Below, piece by piece: positions 24,607 to 34,255 of a stretch of 64,000 nucleotides of DNA (its first letter is position 1; each line of letters starts with the position of its first letter). The notes under the pieces are model-generated. The model worked only from the letters and a program-made list of their open reading frames with translations. It searched no databases and was not told the origin of the DNA. This DNA comes from Melioribacter roseus. Lineage in GTDB: Bacteria; Bacteroidota; Ignavibacteria; Ignavibacteriales; Melioribacteraceae. Made by a program: the position numbers and the translations under genes. The stretch covers positions 1-64,000 of the forward strand of contig DYHH01000009.1 in NCBI GenBank assembly GCA_020724265.1, in the 5' to 3' direction.

Positions 24607-25590
24607 ATGAAAGCACTCTTTATCGGCGGAACTGGAAATATAAGCGCATCGGTGAGCAGATTATGTGTGGAGAAAGGAATAGAATTATACCTGCTCAATC
24701 GAGGTATTTCTCAAGTAGTGATTCCCGGCGCAAATATTATCACCGGTGATATCAATGATACGGAATCAATAAAAGAGAAATTGAAAGATCATAAATGGGA
24801 TGTTGTTGTTAATTGGATCGCTTTTACGGAAGATGACATAATTCATGACTTCAATTTATTTAAAGATAAATCCACGCAGTATATTTTTATAAGTTCTGCG
24901 TCGGCTTATCAGAAACCGCTGCAGAATCCGATCATAACCGAATCGACACTGCTCGAAAATCCTTTCTGGGAATACTCAAGAAATAAAATCGTTTGCGAAA
25001 GAAAATTAAACGAACTTTATCAACAAAGTAATTTCCCAATAACAATCGTCCGTCCTTCATTAACTTACGATACCGTTATCCCGGTTGCGATTGGTGGTTG
25101 GACAGAATACACAATAATCGATAGAATTAAGAAAGGTAAAAAGATAATTGTGCACGGCGACGGAACCTCGCTTTGGACAATCACTCACGCAAAGGATTTT
25201 GCAAAGGGATTTATTGGATTATTGGGGAATATCAAAGCAATCGGTGAAGCTTACCATATCACTTCAGATGAAATTTTAACTTGGGATCAAATCTATACTT
25301 ATGTTGCAAATGCAGTTGATGCCGAGCCGAATATTATCCATATCGCTTCCGATTTTATCTGCACGATTGAAGAATCATTAACCGGAACATTGAAAGGCGA
25401 TAAAGCTATAAGCGCAATCTTTGACAACTCAAAAATAAAATCTATTGTACCGGAATTTCGTGCTTTAATTCCTTTCAAGGAAGGTATTAAAGAAACGATA
25501 AAATGGTTCGAAGCAGATACGAAGCGAATGGTAGTTGATAATGAAACGGATCAAATGATTGATCGAATAATTTCAGCTTATGAGCGATAA
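24607..25590 (+). CDS. NAD-dependent epimerase/dehydratase (extended SDR)
   Basis: This 327-aa protein has a Rossmann start ALFIGGTGNISASVSRLC, where the glycine motif is GGxGxIS, followed by LLNRG and ITGDINDTES. The catalytic region shows YIFISSASAY and YSRNKIVCE (YxxxK). It resembles the family of atypical SDRs related to UDP-glucose epimerases that act on isoflavone- or sugar-type substrates. It is the last gene of the 22.7-25.6 kb run and should work in the cytoplasm with the aldo/keto reductase. No terminator is evident after it. Confidence 0.9.
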   Translation: MKALFIGGTGNISASVSRLCVEKGIELYLLNRGISQVVIPGANIITGDINDTESIKEKLKDHKWDVVVNWIAFTEDDIIHDFNLFKDKSTQYIFISSASAYQKPLQNPIITESTLLENPFWEYSRNKIVCERKLNELYQQSNFPITIVRPSLTYDTVIPVAIGGWTEYTIIDRIKKGKKIIVHGDGTSLWTITHAKDFAKGFIGLLGNIKAIGEAYHITSDEILTWDQIYTYVANAVDAEPNIIHIASDFICTIEESLTGTLKGDKAISAIFDNSKIKSIVPEFRALIPFKEGIKETIKWFEADTKRMVVDNETDQMIDRIISAYER

Positions 25591-25635
25591 ACTTTTTCGG
25601 AAATTTAGCATATTAAATTTGATGGGTTTCTAAAA

Positions 25636-27123
25636 TTAAATTGGAAGCTTAACGATAAACTCAGACCCAACTCCTAATTTTGAATTAACATTGATTTCAC
25701 CATTACATTTCTTAATAAATTCACATGCCGTAGGCAAACCTAATCCGGTTCCAATTTCTTGATCGGTGCCCTTTGTTGTTGTCACCTTATCAATTTTAAA
25801 TAGATCGTTTATTTTTTCTTTGGGTATTCCAACTCCGGTATCTTGAACTGATATGTAATGATGTTTATGATCTGTACTATAAGAAATAATAATTTTTCCA
25901 TCCTTTTCTGTAAACTTAATTGCGTTACTTATTAAGTTTCTTAACACGGTGTTTAACATATTTTCATCAGAGTAAATTACAGCCTCACAATTACTAATAT
26001 CAATCGTAATATTTTTTTCTGAAGCTGTTGGTAAAAACAATTCTTTTATTTTTCCGACAAGATTAGGCAGATTTATTTTTGTTTTTGTTATCTCAATTAA
26101 CCCGCGAGAAATTCTTCCCCAGTTTAATAAATCGAGTAATAATTCTGTAAGCCGTTTACTCGCATCATAGGAATATTTAATGTACAACTTCTTCTCTTCT
26201 TCACTCATTTCCTCGTAATCACTTATAAGCAACTCCAAAAAATTACTTACTGACCCGGCCGGATTTTTTAAATCATGAGCAATAATAGAATAAAATTTAT
26301 CTTTCTCGGCATTTAGTTTTGAAAGCTGCTTATTTCTTTTATCAATTTTTTCTTTCGCCAGTATTCTGTCTGTGATATCATGACCAATGCCTACAAGGCC
26401 GACAATAACACCATTAGTATCTCGGAGGGGTATTTTAGAAGTAAGCAGCCACTTTTTTTGTCCATTTTTATCAATGAAATACTCCTCTCTATTTAGTACC
26501 GGCTTGCCGGTTTTAATCACGATGTTATCATCAGCCGTAAATTTTTCTGCGATTTCTTTTGGATAAAAATCAAAGTCGGTTTTCCCTAAAAGTTCTTTTT
26601 CCGAGTTTACTCCGGTGTATTCTAGCTCTTTCAGGTTAGCAAGAAACTTACGTCCGGATGTATCTTTGCAGTAAATTGAGTGGGGAATGTTGTCTATAAC
26701 TGTTCTCAGAAGAAGTCGTTCATTTTGCAGGTCCTCTTCGGAAACCGTCTCTAGTGTACTGTCTTTAACCTGAAAAACAAAAAAGTCGTCTAAACCATTC
26801 TCATTTTTAGCCATGGAGATACCTAAAGCGGCTAATATTGAATCCCCCTGTTTGTGTATCAGTCTCAATTTAATTGAAACTGTGTTAATCTTGTTTGCAG
26901 TAAGATTGGATAAATAAAGATTCAGTTTACCGATATCTTCCGGATGAATTACTTCTTCAAGCGTAAGATGAGATAATTTTTTCTCAGAATAACCTAGTAG
27001 TGCTGCTATTTTAGAATTGACAGTCAAGAACTTACCATCGGTTGATACTATAGCCATTCCGATAGGAGATGATTCAAAAATATCTTTGAATACTACAAGA
27101 GTATTAGTCAACACTATTATCAC
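25636..27123 (-). CDS. PAS-domain sensor histidine kinase (soluble)
   Basis: This 495-aa kinase lacks a membrane helix. Two PAS domains are visible: residues about 10-130 (FESSPIGMAIVSTDGKFLTVN) and about 145-260 (IDNIPHSIYCKDTSGRKFLANL, with a C-terminal PAC part GLVGIGHDITDR). A coiled linker leads to HisKA (FYSIIAHDLKNPAGSV, phospho-accepting His) and the ATPase domain with NLISNAIKFT (N box), DTGVGIP and GTGLGLPTACEFI. It should sense an internal signal and phosphorylate a response regulator that is not nearby. GTG at 27123 is the likely start but has a weak ribosome site. Confidence 0.92.
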   Translation of the reverse strand: MIIVLTNTLVVFKDIFESSPIGMAIVSTDGKFLTVNSKIAALLGYSEKKLSHLTLEEVIHPEDIGKLNLYLSNLTANKINTVSIKLRLIHKQGDSILAALGISMAKNENGLDDFFVFQVKDSTLETVSEEDLQNERLLLRTVIDNIPHSIYCKDTSGRKFLANLKELEYTGVNSEKELLGKTDFDFYPKEIAEKFTADDNIVIKTGKPVLNREEYFIDKNGQKKWLLTSKIPLRDTNGVIVGLVGIGHDITDRILAKEKIDKRNKQLSKLNAEKDKFYSIIAHDLKNPAGSVSNFLELLISDYEEMSEEEKKLYIKYSYDASKRLTELLLDLLNWGRISRGLIEITKTKINLPNLVGKIKELFLPTASEKNITIDISNCEAVIYSDENMLNTVLRNLISNAIKFTEKDGKIIISYSTDHKHHYISVQDTGVGIPKEKINDLFKIDKVTTTKGTDQEIGTGLGLPTACEFIKKCNGEINVNSKLGVGSEFIVKLPI

Positions 27124-27370
27124 CCGTTATGATGTGATGTTTCAGATTCAACAGCGTATTCATTACATCCATAAAAAGAAATTATCATTAGTTGTAAATT
27201 AAAGAACTTAATATATACTTGAAACAAAAATAGATATCAATATTAGTAGCTTCGGAAGATCACCACACACATAAGAGAATCGGAAATGCTAAAGCGTTCC
27301 AACTTTATAATTAACTTAACTTATAATACAGCCTAAAGTTATTTTGCATATTCTAAAAAGTGTCTCGATA

Positions 27371-29761
27371 CTATTTCAGCAAAGTCATCTTCTTTACTTC
27401 AACAAAACTTCCGGCTTCGATTTTATAAAAATAAATTCCTGTAGATAGTCCTGAAGCATTAAAACTAACTGTATGCACTCCGGCTTGCATTTCGTTATGA
27501 ATTAATTGAGATACTTCTCTTCCCAACACATCATATACTTTTAATGATATATAAGAATGCTGTGGAATTGAAAATTCAATTTTTGTACTTGGGTTAAACG
27601 GGTTTGGATAATTTTGTTCCAATTTAAATGCAAGCGGCATCTCTTCGGTTTGTTCAATACCGGTCTCGACAAAATTTATTTCCCAAACATGAATAATAAT
27701 ATTGCCGAATAATTCCGGTATGAATTCGGTTATAAATAATAGACTATTATATGAATCATAAGCAGCTGAAGAGATTTGAGCAGATTCGCCGAAGAACAAG
27801 TCTTTATCTAACCTTAATGCAGCATAAGGCTGTGGATCATATGAGTCTAATATTCCGGCAGCAACATCTGCAATATCAGCCGGATCATAAAACAAAATTA
27901 TCGGTACATTATTATATGCTTTCCAACCTTTACCGTTCGGATCAGTTTCGAAAAACTCAGGGTATGGCAAATCGGCGATTACCCAATCGTGGCGCATTCG
28001 TTCACCGATATAACCATAATAATTATGTCCTAAACCTTTATTCCCGATAATAACAACTGCATTTTGTTGATCAACTGAAATCCAATCAGCATCTTTCAGC
28101 CAATCGGCGTGATTATAATCATTAAGAGAATTTGGGAAATTATAATTATCTGTTCCTTCAACCGGACCATATTGAAGTAAAGTTGTAAAATCGGTCTCTG
28201 CATTTGCAGCAGGGGGTTCAGCCGAAGCCAAATATGTTGAATATAAAGTAGGACCTAAACCGCTTAATCCTCCTTCTCTATATCTACCGTTTATTAAAGT
28301 TTGTCCTTCCGTGTTACTATCTGCCCAATCCTGCGGTACTATAAATAAATAATCGTTTAGATAAGGATCATTCGGTATAATTGATTGGTCGCTGCTTCCA
28401 AGGAACCATGCACCGTATTTGATTCCGCCGGCTAAGTCATCTGCATCAACACAGCTAATCGATGCGGTTTTGTCAAAAATTACATCGTAATAAATTGCCC
28501 AAGAACTATAGAGCCGATCTTCTTCTTCAACATATTCTAAACCGGTTATCCATACGTCAACATAATCCCAGCTATTTACATTTTCCGGTCGAATATTTAC
28601 GGGTGGTTGAAGAATTACGGCTTGGTTTAATTCATCCAAATTTTTTGTTGATGTTAATAAGGGTTCCGGGAAGGAAACTTCACCCACAAAACCTCTTTCG
28701 GGTTGATTGATATCAGAAACAAAAAATGATCCGGGGAATCCATCGGATGCACCGCTGCCGGTTTGTCCACCATCTCCGTTTGGATTATATGCTAAACCAT
28801 CTGCCCCGTAAGCAAAATCTTCCGGGAGTCTTATTGCACCAAGATACTCAAAACCAGAGGGGTTAATAATATCTGCTGAAGCAGTGAAATTGTAAGTTTT
28901 GACTGAAATAGCATCGGAGTGTTCGCTTTCATTTCCAATCATATCTAGTGCTGTTACGCTAAATGAATACTCTGTATTTTGATTGAGATGATATACAATG
29001 AAATTCATCTCGCGGGAATAACCTTCAATTTCATCTCCCCTGTAAATAATATACTCAACCGGATCAAGATCATCGCACGGGTAATTCCATTCTAGTTGAA
29101 TTTCAAACGGAGAAACATTTACGGCTGTTAATTCGTTAGGAGTACAAGGCGGTGATATGTCAGCATCATTCCATAACTCGATTTTATCGCAGATAAGAAA
29201 TTGTTTCATTAAAGAATTGAACCACTCTATATTAAGACTAATATTGACCAGTGAATAAACCGAATCCGTTTTGTGTATGCCATTATCCGTAATATTGAAA
29301 ACTGTTTTGGCAGTATCATAAGGCTGTATCGCTTGATAAGTAATTCTATAATCATCAAACGAGCGCATTGTGTACCATTTACCATCGGGTAATTCGGATG
29401 GATTATCATCATCGGTGAAACTAACTCTTGAAGTAAAATAAATTATATCATTCGAAGTATTATACCAAGTAACAACAATTCTTTCACCAATTGAGAATTC
29501 TCTATCCATACCGCTAACCCCCATAAAGTCGGAAAAGATATCTAAGTTAGTTTGAAGAGTAACGCCTCCGGGTCCTTCCGAAGAGTAGCTCATATCATCA
29601 GCAAGTAATAAGTTATTCCACCCATCTAATCCGAATGAATTGCTTGAAACATCCGTTCCGAAATCTACCAATGTAATTTTCTGTGCATTTGTTTGAATAG
29701 CTAATAGTAAGATTATCGTAAGTAGTAGGACAAAAAAACGGGGAGTATGATTTGCAAACAT
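27371..29761 (-). CDS. Large secreted protein with fibronectin type III and T9SS sorting domain
   Basis: This 796-aa protein has a signal peptide (FFVLLLTIILLLAIQTNA). Residues about 25-200 form a beta-rich N-terminal region, and a fibronectin type III domain follows (CTPNELTAVNVSPFEIQLEW ... YSFSVTALDMIGNESEHS). The central 430 residues (ADIINPSGFEYLGAIRLPE ... FFVSDINQPERG ... VWEINFVE) look like a propeller or phytase-like region that I cannot assign. The C-terminus is the YPNPFNPSTKIEFSIP sorting domain. GGAGGAATT precedes the ATG. It is probably a surface protein; substrate unknown. Confidence 0.85.
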   Translation of the reverse strand: MFANHTPRFFVLLLTIILLLAIQTNAQKITLVDFGTDVSSNSFGLDGWNNLLLADDMSYSSEGPGGVTLQTNLDIFSDFMGVSGMDREFSIGERIVVTWYNTSNDIIYFTSRVSFTDDDNPSELPDGKWYTMRSFDDYRITYQAIQPYDTAKTVFNITDNGIHKTDSVYSLVNISLNIEWFNSLMKQFLICDKIELWNDADISPPCTPNELTAVNVSPFEIQLEWNYPCDDLDPVEYIIYRGDEIEGYSREMNFIVYHLNQNTEYSFSVTALDMIGNESEHSDAISVKTYNFTASADIINPSGFEYLGAIRLPEDFAYGADGLAYNPNGDGGQTGSGASDGFPGSFFVSDINQPERGFVGEVSFPEPLLTSTKNLDELNQAVILQPPVNIRPENVNSWDYVDVWITGLEYVEEEDRLYSSWAIYYDVIFDKTASISCVDADDLAGGIKYGAWFLGSSDQSIIPNDPYLNDYLFIVPQDWADSNTEGQTLINGRYREGGLSGLGPTLYSTYLASAEPPAANAETDFTTLLQYGPVEGTDNYNFPNSLNDYNHADWLKDADWISVDQQNAVVIIGNKGLGHNYYGYIGERMRHDWVIADLPYPEFFETDPNGKGWKAYNNVPIILFYDPADIADVAAGILDSYDPQPYAALRLDKDLFFGESAQISSAAYDSYNSLLFITEFIPELFGNIIIHVWEINFVETGIEQTEEMPLAFKLEQNYPNPFNPSTKIEFSIPQHSYISLKVYDVLGREVSQLIHNEMQAGVHTVSFNASGLSTGIYFYKIEAGSFVEVKKMTLLK

Positions 29762-29827
29762 AATTCCTCCGTATTGCCGATTTAGTTTATTAATTAATGC
29801 AATATAAGTGGTACATATATTACCAAC

Positions 29828-29992
29828 TTATTTACATATTTGGATTTCTCCTAGCCGAATTGCGAGTGTAATGTTTTCTATGCTATTTACATCGATATAA
29901 AGTTCTTTGAGTTTATTAATGGTAACCCGAAAGTTGGTTTGAGCGAGCGATTGTAGATACTTATTGAGAACTGATTTTTGGTATAGCGCCAT
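29828..29992 (-). pseudogene. N-terminal remnant resembling a type IIG/N6-methyltransferase gene
   Basis: A 54-codon frame begins MALYQKSVLNKYLQSLAQTN and runs to TAA at 29828. The start resembles the conserved N-terminus of a family of type IIG restriction-methylation enzymes ('xxFQxSVLNKYLKSL'). An AGAAAGG site is near the ATG. The rest of such a gene is missing: the following sequence is intergenic and the plus strand of 30,000-30,210 contains only short frames. I read it as the scar of a deleted restriction-modification gene; it might also be a separate small protein. Confidence 0.4.
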
Positions 29993-30215
29993 AACCTTTC
30001 TACTTGGTGAAAGAGTTATGCCAATTTACAACAAAAGAAATAAACTATAAAGATTTGAAGCTGGTTATTCCTATTATAATTGATAAAAGAAAATGTGTAC
30101 CGCAAAAATATTAAGAACCGACAAATCTTTGGTTACAGTTAAGAGAAAAGCAACCGGTAAAGAATAATTGTTAGGCGTATAAAAAATTAGTGAAAATTAT
30201 TATGTCTCGTAAATG

Positions 30216-30584
30216 TCATTCGGTTAAATAAATCATTGCTTTTTCAACCGAAGAAAACATCTCAACTTCAAAATCCAAACTTAAAGCAAGAGTATGAAGA
30301 AAATCGTATGAATAATTAGCGCGGTCAATTACAACAGCAATTTTTGTATCATCAGCTATCTCAATCTTGCTCGAAATTTCTTCATATAAAAATTTAGTAT
30401 TACTCTCTGATGTATTAATATTATAAGAATTAGTCAGGTTAAATAAATAGCGGTTATAACCAATCTTCATCCCAAGTTTAAAAGCTTTCAAAAATTCATT
30501 AGCAAAATTAGTTTTATCGGTTTGACCGGTAAGTTTTAGAATAATTATCTTATTCTCCTTATCAAAATCTAATTCATGTGTCAT
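30216..30584 (-). CDS. STAS/SpoIIAA-like small cytoplasmic protein
   Basis: This 122-aa protein alternates strands and helices in the STAS/SpoIIAA-like order: HELDFDKENKIIILKLTGQ, a helix with FANEFLKAFKLG, YLFNLTNSYNI, IEIADDTKIAVVIDR, ending FSSVEKAMIYL. Related stand-alone proteins in Bacteroidetes and Ignavibacteria are uncharacterised. No conserved phospho-serine could be identified. It is separate from trkH by 73 bases on the same strand and may be transcribed from it. Confidence 0.6.
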   Translation of the reverse strand: MTHELDFDKENKIIILKLTGQTDKTNFANEFLKAFKLGMKIGYNRYLFNLTNSYNINTSESNTKFLYEEISSKIEIADDTKIAVVIDRANYSYDFLHTLALSLDFEVEMFSSVEKAMIYLTE

Positions 30585-30657
30585 GTTAACCTCAATTACT
30601 TGTTAAGATAAAATTACTCTCAAAAAAAATTTAGCACAATAACCAAAGATATAATTC

Positions 30658-32109
30658 TTACTCTTTCTTTAACCGCCATGATTGCGGTAAGAAAAAAAGA
30701 ATAACTCCGTAAATTTCAAGTCGACCCAAAAGCATAACCACAGTTAAGATCCACTTTCCAACATCAGGAATTAAACTGAAATTCCCTGTAGAGCCGACCT
30801 CACCTAAACCGGGACCAACATTTCCGGCGGCAGCAATTGTGCCGGTAAAAGCTTCTAAAGGGTCTACGTTGATTGCAACTAATAATAATCCGCCGATAAA
30901 TACAATTAATAAATAAACAACAATGTATAATATTCCTAAAAATGAATCTTCGTCTTTAATATTCTTCTCACCTATTTTTATACTAATAACAGCGCGGGGA
31001 TGGCGGAGTAATTTAAGTTGTTTTCCAAGTGATTTAAATAACATAACAAATCTATCTGCTTTAATACCTCCCGAAGTAGAACCCGCAGTTGCACATTGAA
31101 GAGCAAAAAACATTAAAAGTATTTGAGACAAGGCAGGATATAAATTTGAATTTGTTGTAGCAAAACCGGTTGAAGTACCTAAAGAAATAACTTGAAAAGC
31201 TGAGTATCGAAGTGCATCTCCGATATTATCGTAATTACTTCCATAAGTACTTGCTGTTACAATAGCCGTACCGGCTATCATTAAAAAAATATAGTATCGG
31301 ACAATTGTTGATTTGAAAATGTTTAACGAACCTTCAAAAAAGGTTGAAAAAAGTAATCCGAAATGTAAACCGGATAATATCATAAAAACGATTATAACTA
31401 TTTCAATTGCCAAATTATCAAAATAGGCAACGCTTGTATTTTTTGGTGAGAAGCCGCCCGTGGCTATTGTTGCAAATGAATGAGTAACTGCATCAAATAT
31501 ATTCATACCGAATATCATTAGTATAATAGTTTCGACAAAAGTTAAACCTACATACACCAATAATACGATTCGAAGAGTTTTCTTTGCAGTTTGTTTAAAA
31601 TTGTCTTGAGCAACAGATGACATTTCTGTTCGATACAGAATCATACTTGCAGAGCCTAAAGAAGGAAGAATAGCGAGAACAAACATAATAATACCCATTC
31701 CACCGAGCCAATGTGTAGTGCTTCGCCAGAATAATAAACCATACGGTAATTTCTCTATATCATTTAATATGGATGAACCTGTAGTAGTAAATCCGGAAAC
31801 ACTTTCAAACCATGCATTAGTAAAGGTAAACTCTCCACCCCACATAACATATGGAAGCATACCAACAACACAAGTGAGAATCCAACCGGTAACTACAATA
31901 AATAGTCCTTCAGTTTGGGTTATCTTGTCGGCGGGCGGAACAAAAATAATTGGAAAGATTCCGAAAAGAGCTGTTACAACAGCACTATAGAATAAAACTC
32001 CGAAAGAATTATCTCCATAAGCTAAACCCACAAAAGCAGAAATAAATAGGAATAGTGAATCGATAAGTAATACTAATCCTACATACCTTAAAACAAAATA
32101 GAGTCTCAT
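30658..32109 (-). CDS. trkH: TrkH-family potassium uptake protein
   Basis: This 483-aa membrane protein moves K+ into the cell. The repeated M1-P-M2 units are visible, with filter-loop sequences SVSGFTTTGSSIL, SFATIATGGFSPKN, LGTSTGFATTN and IAAAGNVGPGLGEVG. The family needs a TrkA/KtrA regulator, and none is encoded in the window. The ATG overlaps the stop of the upstream HAMP-protein gene by four bases, which suggests co-expression and perhaps control of the channel by that protein. Confidence 0.93.
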   Translation of the reverse strand: MRLYFVLRYVGLVLLIDSLFLFISAFVGLAYGDNSFGVLFYSAVVTALFGIFPIIFVPPADKITQTEGLFIVVTGWILTCVVGMLPYVMWGGEFTFTNAWFESVSGFTTTGSSILNDIEKLPYGLLFWRSTTHWLGGMGIIMFVLAILPSLGSASMILYRTEMSSVAQDNFKQTAKKTLRIVLLVYVGLTFVETIILMIFGMNIFDAVTHSFATIATGGFSPKNTSVAYFDNLAIEIVIIVFMILSGLHFGLLFSTFFEGSLNIFKSTIVRYYIFLMIAGTAIVTASTYGSNYDNIGDALRYSAFQVISLGTSTGFATTNSNLYPALSQILLMFFALQCATAGSTSGGIKADRFVMLFKSLGKQLKLLRHPRAVISIKIGEKNIKDEDSFLGILYIVVYLLIVFIGGLLLVAINVDPLEAFTGTIAAAGNVGPGLGEVGSTGNFSLIPDVGKWILTVVMLLGRLEIYGVILFFLPQSWRLKKE

Positions 32110-32870
32110 TTTATATCTCTATTTGCTTCTGATAATGAACAAAGAGTGCTTATTGATCTGTTTAATGATGTCAATTCATCTTTTGATTCGATCTCAACGG
32201 AATACGGTTTTTTCTTTTCAATATATTCTACTACGCCGTTCTTAATTTTCATTATAGGATTAACGAAATAGTAATTGACGAAATAATTGAATAATAATGA
32301 AAAGACTAATGCCGAGATAATTGCAATAATAGCCGGCATGAGAGCCCGGTTAGCTTGTTCACGCAAACTTGAAGCAGTTGAAAACATTGTACGGTCGTTA
32401 ATACTCATTAATTCATTAACTGAAAACTTAACATCTAAAAAGGCTTGGTGAGCATTTTCAAAGTACCAATTAATGTCACCTTCTTTTGAAGTGCCAACAA
32501 TTGGTTTTTCCCAGATTTCCTTAAAGACGATATAATCTTCTCTTATCTTCTTTATATAATCGCCTTCTCCTTCAATCGTCAAATTATTAGAAGCAATATT
32601 GAATGCATGTTGAAATTGCTTATCTGCTTCATCAATAATTTTTCTGCCCTCTTCCCATTTCCCTAAAATAAGAAGTAGAACACCGCTGTCTTCTCTTTCC
32701 AGTGCTTCGATCATTGTTTTAGATGCATCAATACTTTTGTAATTGTCTTCCAATAAATCGTTGACGGAAAACCCAATAGATTTTAATTCATAAATTGACC
32801 AAGCAGCAGCGGCGGCAAGCATTACTACAAGAATGAGAAACCCGGATAGGATTTTTAATCGCAGTTTCAT
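32106..32870 (-). CDS. Membrane sensor with four-helix periplasmic and HAMP domains, no kinase
   Basis: This 254-aa protein from the start at 32870 (GAGGTTAAA before ATG) has TM1 (LKILSGFLILVVMLAAAAAW), a helical periplasmic region of about 150 residues, TM2 (PAIIAIISALVFSLLFNYFV) and a HAMP-like cytoplasmic stretch ending SKDELTSLNRSI. It resembles the sensory half of histidine kinases of the NtrY/KapB type but stops after HAMP. The ATGA overlap with trkH suggests that it acts on K+ uptake, or that it is a kinase shortened by deletion. The upstream ATG at 32993 would add 41 unlikely residues. Confidence 0.75.
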   Translation of the reverse strand: MKLRLKILSGFLILVVMLAAAAAWSIYELKSIGFSVNDLLEDNYKSIDASKTMIEALEREDSGVLLLILGKWEEGRKIIDEADKQFQHAFNIASNNLTIEGEGDYIKKIREDYIVFKEIWEKPIVGTSKEGDINWYFENAHQAFLDVKFSVNELMSINDRTMFSTASSLREQANRALMPAIIAIISALVFSLLFNYFVNYYFVNPIMKIKNGVVEYIEKKKPYSVEIESKDELTSLNRSISTLCSLSEANRDIK

Positions 32871-33103
32871 TTTAACCTCGTTATACAATATTCTTTTGTA
32901 TAAAGAAAAACTACAAGTAAACTTAATCAAATCAGTTATTGATATAAAATTATTTTTTTGTAGTGATTTAAGTGCGGAGGAGATAAAGATCAAGAGTAAG
33001 ATTAAGAGTATGAATATGAGAAAAACTCTGTAAGCTTTAAGCTTCCGAACATTGAATAAGCAAGAAGTCTAAATAGAATATAACTATTACAAAGAAACTT
33101 GTC

Positions 33104-33376
33104 TCAGTCATGAAGAAAAAGTTTTTCGTGCGGACCGCACCACCCGCAAATTCGATCCATAACTGCCATAACAATGTCTTCCTCCGAGTTTCTTCCGGCA
33201 ATACGAAGTTCGGAACGAAACGAATCGAAGATTTGAAGAATTTCAGCTTGGTTATAATTAATAGAAGATAACTCGACTGCAAAAGATGCAAGTCTTTCTT
33301 GCGGATCGGAACTTTTTAATGCAGATTCGAAATAATAATTATAATTATTTTGTTTTTTTAATTTATCTTCACTCAA
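33104..33376 (-). CDS. Small hypothetical protein
   Basis: This 90-aa protein is not recognised. It starts with TTG (SEDKLKKQNN) 9 bases after AGGAG. The sequence is helical and acidic, with VELSSINYNQAEIL and a C-terminal DRICGWCGPHEKL containing a CGWCGPH pair of cysteines that might bind metal or form a disulfide. It is the last gene of a minus-strand run from 37.7 kb. Confidence 0.6.
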   Translation of the reverse strand: MSEDKLKKQNNYNYYFESALKSSDPQERLASFAVELSSINYNQAEILQIFDSFRSELRIAGRNSEEDIVMAVMDRICGWCGPHEKLFLHD

Positions 33377-33440
33377 AATTTTAATCTCCTGTAATCATGC
33401 TTAATTGTCAAATTTGTAAATCATGTATAGTGTCCTTTCT

Positions 33441-34019
33441 TTAAATTGGATAGAATCTTTTTCGAAGATCGTCTATTACTTTTTGAGTTAATGAATGCGG
33501 ATCTTCTGCATCAAAGATTAGTTCACCTGCATCATCTTCCAATTCAACTTTACAAATATATTTTCCTTCTTCTTCGGAAAATTTCGGCGGATATTTAATG
33601 GGTGCCCTGCTATCGCCATAACGCCATTCAATTTTTGCAAGCAGCTCTTCAATAAATTTAAGGATAATAATCTTTTCATCTTCCAAAAGAGGGTTAAGTA
33701 ATTCTTCATTTAACCAATTACTCTTTTCCGATATGGTTCTTTCGGAAATAACTTCATTATGGTCATTAATTATAATTTCTTTTTCATATTCTGTTTGCAT
33801 AGGCGGATTATCAGGTTCATAAGTAAATTCGGTTTCAATGGAAAGAATATATTTAAAGATTACTTTCCAATGTTTGGCGGGTAAGTGTTCAAATTTAAAA
33901 TCGAGAAGATTGTATCCGATGTAACCGAGATGTCCGCTGCCGCCGATTTGTTCGCCCAGAGTTTCTGTTTTTTCTATATAAGACCTAATTAATTTTTCAA
34001 CTTCATTTTTTGTTAACAA
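33441..34019 (-). CDS. Hypothetical cytoplasmic protein
   Basis: This 192-aa protein starts with TTG 8 bases after AAGGAG. It has a central beta region rich in Glu and Tyr (KHWKVIFKYILSIETEF), a helix EKIIILKFIEELLAKIEW and a final strand-helix KYICKVELEDDAGELIFDAE. No signal peptide or membrane helix is present and I do not recognise a family. Some immunity proteins of contact-dependent systems have such small alpha-beta folds, which is only a suggestion from its companions. Confidence 0.65.
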   Translation of the reverse strand: MLTKNEVEKLIRSYIEKTETLGEQIGGSGHLGYIGYNLLDFKFEHLPAKHWKVIFKYILSIETEFTYEPDNPPMQTEYEKEIIINDHNEVISERTISEKSNWLNEELLNPLLEDEKIIILKFIEELLAKIEWRYGDSRAPIKYPPKFSEEEGKYICKVELEDDAGELIFDAEDPHSLTQKVIDDLRKRFYPI

Positions 34020-34030
34020 AGCGAAACTCC

Positions 34031-34255
34031 TTAATTATAATCTTTTCCAGCTGCCGGTATCTTTGCTTTTCTTATTATAAATAATACAGATGTTATAATG
34101 GTAACTATAACAAATAAGGCAGTTCGAATTAGCCAGTATTCGAAATTATTTTGTTCGACGAATATCATTACCAATGAGTATAAGGAACCAATTACAGACA
34201 AGTAAATAATCACTTTAGAAATGACATATAATATTAAGCGTATTTTATAATTCAT
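34031..34255 (-). CDS. Small two-helix membrane protein
   Basis: This 74-aa protein has two hydrophobic helices (LILYVISKVIIYLSVIGSLYSL and WLIRTALFVIVTIITSVLFII) and a short basic tail. Its ATG shares a base with the stop of the WG-repeat gene (TAATG), so the two are coupled. Function unknown. Confidence 0.7.
   Translation of the reverse strand: MNYKIRLILYVISKVIIYLSVIGSLYSLVMIFVEQNNFEYWLIRTALFVIVTIITSVLFIIRKAKIPAAGKDYN

Noticed and set aside
30014-30170. Plus-strand coding fragments after the methyltransferase-like remnant (including a short MCTAKILRTDK frame)
   Set aside because: Frames are under 30 codons, lack ribosome sites and match no family I know.
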